64,000 bases of DNA from Devosia litorisediminis (GTDB lineage: Bacteria; Pseudomonadota; Alphaproteobacteria; Rhizobiales; Devosiaceae). The notes beneath the pieces are model-generated. The model ran no database searches, was not told where the DNA came from, and saw only the letters and a program-made list of their open reading frames with translations. The translations under genes and the position numbers were made by a program. The stretch spans positions 310,001 to 374,000 of the forward strand of contig NZ_JAGXTP010000001.1 in the NCBI RefSeq assembly GCF_018334155.1, read 5' to 3'. Shown in pieces: positions 61,761 through 64,000 of this stretch. The first letter of the stretch is position 1, and the number at the start of each line of letters is the position of its first letter.

Positions 61761-62849
61761 ATGTGGCAGCGGCGGGCATTTTTGCAGGCGGCGGGTGCGG
61801 GCTTTGCCGCCAGTCTGATGCCGCGGCAAAGTCTGGCGCTGGAGCGCACGGCACTGGTGTTTGCCAGCGCGGTGCAGACGGCCAAGGGGCGCTATGGGGC
61901 CGTACTGCTGGGCGAGGCAGGCGAGCTGATTGCCAGCATTGATCTGCCCGACCGGGGGCATGATGTAACGATCAGCCGGGCGGCGGGGCGCGGGGTGGTT
62001 TTTGCGCGACAGCCGGGGACCTTTGCGGTGGTGTTTGACCCGGCGGGGCAGGAAGCGCCGCTGACGCTGACCAGCGTGACGGGGCGGCACTTTTTCGGGC
62101 ACGGCGTGTTCTCGCCCGATGGCAGGCTGCTCTATGCCACCGAGAGCGATTTCGACGCCGCGCAGGGCGTGGTGGGGATTTATGACGCCACCGATGGCTA
62201 TCGGCGGCTGGGCGAGTTTCCGACCCATGGCACCGGCCCGCATGAAATGCTGCTGATGCCCGACGGGGTGACGCTGGTGGTAGCCAATGGCGGGATCGAG
62301 ACCCATCCCGATTATGGCCGGAGCGAGCTCAATATCGAGACCATGGACCCCTCAGTTGTGTTCATCGACCGACGCGATGGCGCGCTGGTGGGCCAGTTGC
62401 GGCTGGATGGTGGCCTGCATCAGCTTTCGATCCGGCATATGGCGATCGATGCGCGCAGCCGGGTGTGGTTTGGCTGCCAGTATAAGGGGGCACCGAGCCA
62501 GAGCCCGCAGCTGGTCGGCTATGCCAGCATGGACGGGGTCATCAAGCTGATCAACTTGCCCAATGATACGCTCCGTGACCTGCGCAATTATGTGGGCTCG
62601 GTGGCGGCCTCGGCCGATGGCAATACCATTGCAATTTCCTCGCCTGAGGGTGATCTGCTGGTGGCGATTGATGCCGATGCAGGGCAGCCCAGACTGGTGC
62701 AGGCCCTGCGCAGCGGTTGCGGGCTGGCAGCGGACGGCGCCGGCTTTGTGGCCAGCAGCGGCATGGGCGAGTTGATCGGTGTCGGTGAGAATGAACGCGC
62801 GCCGCAACACTATGATTTCCAGTTCGACAACCACATGCTGCGGGTGTGA
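61761..62849 (+). CDS. Tat-exported DUF1513 beta-propeller-like protein
   Basis: A 362-residue protein whose N-terminus MWQRRAFLQAAGAGFAASL has a twin-arginine signal. The mature part consists of repeats such as HGVFSPDGRLLYATESDFDAAQGVVGIYD, PHEMLLMPDGVTLVVANGG and SVAASADGNTIAISSPEG, as in seven-bladed propellers of the DUF1513 family. Tat export suggests that it folds, or takes up a cofactor, in the cytoplasm. It is the last gene of the imelysin operon, 2 bases behind the second imelysin. Confidence 0.88.
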   Translation: MWQRRAFLQAAGAGFAASLMPRQSLALERTALVFASAVQTAKGRYGAVLLGEAGELIASIDLPDRGHDVTISRAAGRGVVFARQPGTFAVVFDPAGQEAPLTLTSVTGRHFFGHGVFSPDGRLLYATESDFDAAQGVVGIYDATDGYRRLGEFPTHGTGPHEMLLMPDGVTLVVANGGIETHPDYGRSELNIETMDPSVVFIDRRDGALVGQLRLDGGLHQLSIRHMAIDARSRVWFGCQYKGAPSQSPQLVGYASMDGVIKLINLPNDTLRDLRNYVGSVAASADGNTIAISSPEGDLLVAIDADAGQPRLVQALRSGCGLAADGAGFVASSGMGELIGVGENERAPQHYDFQFDNHMLRV

Positions 62850-62874
62850 GGCTGATGGCGGGGCGTATTCTGCC

Positions 62875-63756
62875 ATGACGCTGGATACGCTGCGCGATGC
62901 CATCACCCAGGCCCTGGGCGCACCATCGCCATTGACCGCCATTGCCGGGGGCGACGAGTCTGCGGCCTATGGATTTGATTGTAACGGGCAGGCGTTCATT
63001 GCGCGGGTGTCTGCGTCGGCACGGGGTTTTCGAAAAGACCGGCTGATCCAGCAACGCTATGGTGGGGTTCTGCCTATTCCGGTGATCCGCGCGATTGTGC
63101 CCCTGGGGCAAGCGGAATGGCTCTGCATATCCGAGCGCGCCGAGGGCACGACGCTGCAAGACACAGAGGCGGCCGATGTGGCCCGCGCATGTGCGGGCGT
63201 TGCCGCCGTGTTGCGCGATATCGGGAGCATCGACATGGCGGATGCTGGCGGTTTTGGATGGCTTGATCAGGCGGGCAGGGCGCAGATGCCGAACTGGCGC
63301 CATTTTCTGGGCGCTGTGGCGGACCCGGTCCACTATGACTGGGCCCGCATTGCGGACCGGGGGCCGGCAGGCAAACCTGACGCGCTCCTGGCACGGCTGC
63401 AGGAACTGGCGGCGCATTGCCCGGAGAAAGCCTGCCTGGTGCATGGCGATTTCGGCTCCAGCAATGTGCTGTGTGCCGACGGCAACGTGACCGCTGTGAT
63501 CGACTGGTCAGAAGCGCTGGTGGGTGACCCGCTCTATGATGTGGCCAATCTGGTGTTCTGGCGCGGCTGGCTCGATTGCATGGAGCAGCAGGCGCAGTTC
63601 TATGAACAATACGCCCCCGCCGCATTGGGCGACCCTGATGTGCTGGATTGCTACATGCTGCGGATCGGGCTGCAGCGCCTGTTCGAAGCGGTGCGCGAGG
63701 GTGACCGCAAAGTCGCCGACTGGTTGCTGGCGCGGTGCGTGGCTATTGCGGGCTGA
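62875..63756 (+). CDS. Aminoglycoside phosphotransferase-fold (APH) kinase
   Basis: A 293-residue soluble kinase of the APH/choline kinase fold. The Brenner-type motif is VHGDFGSSNVLCADG, with catalytic Asp and Asn, followed by AVIDWSEALVGDPLYDVANL, where the Asp binds metal. The N-terminal ATP lobe is short (ESAAYGFDCNGQAFIARVSAS). The substrate is unknown; homologues include antibiotic kinases as well as sugar and metabolite kinases. The ATG at 62875 lies 25 bases behind the DUF1513 stop. Resistance is not implied. Confidence 0.8.
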   Translation: MTLDTLRDAITQALGAPSPLTAIAGGDESAAYGFDCNGQAFIARVSASARGFRKDRLIQQRYGGVLPIPVIRAIVPLGQAEWLCISERAEGTTLQDTEAADVARACAGVAAVLRDIGSIDMADAGGFGWLDQAGRAQMPNWRHFLGAVADPVHYDWARIADRGPAGKPDALLARLQELAAHCPEKACLVHGDFGSSNVLCADGNVTAVIDWSEALVGDPLYDVANLVFWRGWLDCMEQQAQFYEQYAPAALGDPDVLDCYMLRIGLQRLFEAVREGDRKVADWLLARCVAIAG

Positions 63757-63773
63757 GACCCAGCTTCAGCCCG

Positions 63774-64000
63774 TCAGATTGGCGCGGGGCCGGTGCTTTC
63801 GCGCAGGACCAGTTCGACGGGCCAGAGCTCGTGAATGTCGGCGGCCGGTTTGCCGCTGAGGATCTGCAGGATGAGTTCGGCGATACGTACACCGGCCTGA
63901 TTGATCGAGGAGCGGGTGGTGGACATGGTGGGGTACATGTTGTCGGCGTTGAGATAGGGAAAGACGTCGTCATGGGCGATCAGGGAAATATCCTTGCCCA
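63774..64000 (-). CDS. LacI-family transcription regulator, C-terminal part (5' end outside window)
   Basis: Only the last 75 codons are visible. They read as the C-terminal end of a periplasmic-binding-protein-like effector domain: DISLIAHDDVFPYL, then TMSTTRSSINQAGVRIAELILQIL and HELWPVELVLRESTGP. The TTR-S-I and VELVLRES elements are typical of LacI/GalR proteins. The gene converges on the APH-fold kinase, with 17 bases between the stops. Confidence 0.87.
   Translation of the reverse strand, partial: GKDISLIAHDDVFPYLNADNMYPTMSTTRSSINQAGVRIAELILQILSGKPAADIHELWPVELVLRESTGPAPI

Noticed and set aside
62875..63756. Antibiotic resistance gene
   Set aside because: Only the general APH fold is visible. 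It lies beside housekeeping genes without mobile elements, so resistance is not supported.

Overview
The window looks like a chromosomal segment of a high-GC alphaproteobacterium of the order Hyphomicrobiales, most like Devosia. The grounds are a complete PhyR-NepR-EcfG general stress response module, an Irr-type iron box (TTAGAA-TGC-TTCTAA), a ChvE/GguAB sugar transporter, a Smo/MtlK polyol cluster, and many ABC and TRAP transporters. The genus is an inference from gene content. No rRNA, tRNA, insertion sequence, prophage or CRISPR array was seen.

Layout. 1-586: 3' end of a dihydrolipoamide dehydrogenase gene. 700-6453: a uronate operon (TRAP transporter, GntR regulator, kduI, kduD, kdgF) behind a perfect palindromic operator; uxuA at 7916 carries a related half-site. 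6481-7805: an unknown protein and a TRIC-type channel. 9227-15977: a signalling cluster of a six-TM hybrid kinase, two single-domain receivers, an alpha-oxoamine synthase and a divergent GGDEF-EAL protein. 15974-20656: an amino-acid ABC transporter with an M14 deacylase and a thiamine-binding-fold protein. 20839-21648: an ElyC/YdcF-like protein.

21700-30525 is a general-stress-response island: phyR, nepR, ecfG, a receiver with Glu in place of the phospho-Asp, a Crp-like regulator, two HisKA_2/HWE-type kinases, a lipid-kinase-like protein and several small membrane proteins. At least seven GGAAC-N16/17-CGTT-type promoters lie inside it, so EcfG probably drives most of the island, including its own regulators.

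30555-37201: a three-gene transglutaminase / ATP-grasp-alpha-E / transglutaminase-DUF2126 operon of unresolved function. 37287-47307: a polyol uptake and catabolism cluster with SorC-type and GntR-type regulators. 47576-51793: chvE-gguA-gguB. 51874-53360: a hypothetical protein and a sulfurtransferase. 53418-57372: an ABC importer of the iron/thiamine/polyamine class. 57709-62849: an Irr-box-headed operon of imelysin, di-heme cytochrome, second imelysin and a Tat-exported DUF1513 protein. 62875-64000: an APH-fold kinase and the 3' end of a LacI-family regulator.

The two least explained parts are the oxoamine synthase next to a six-TM hybrid kinase, which resembles the architecture of CqsA/CqsS and LqsA/LqsS autoinducer systems, and the stress-response island with its dense set of EcfG-type promoters.
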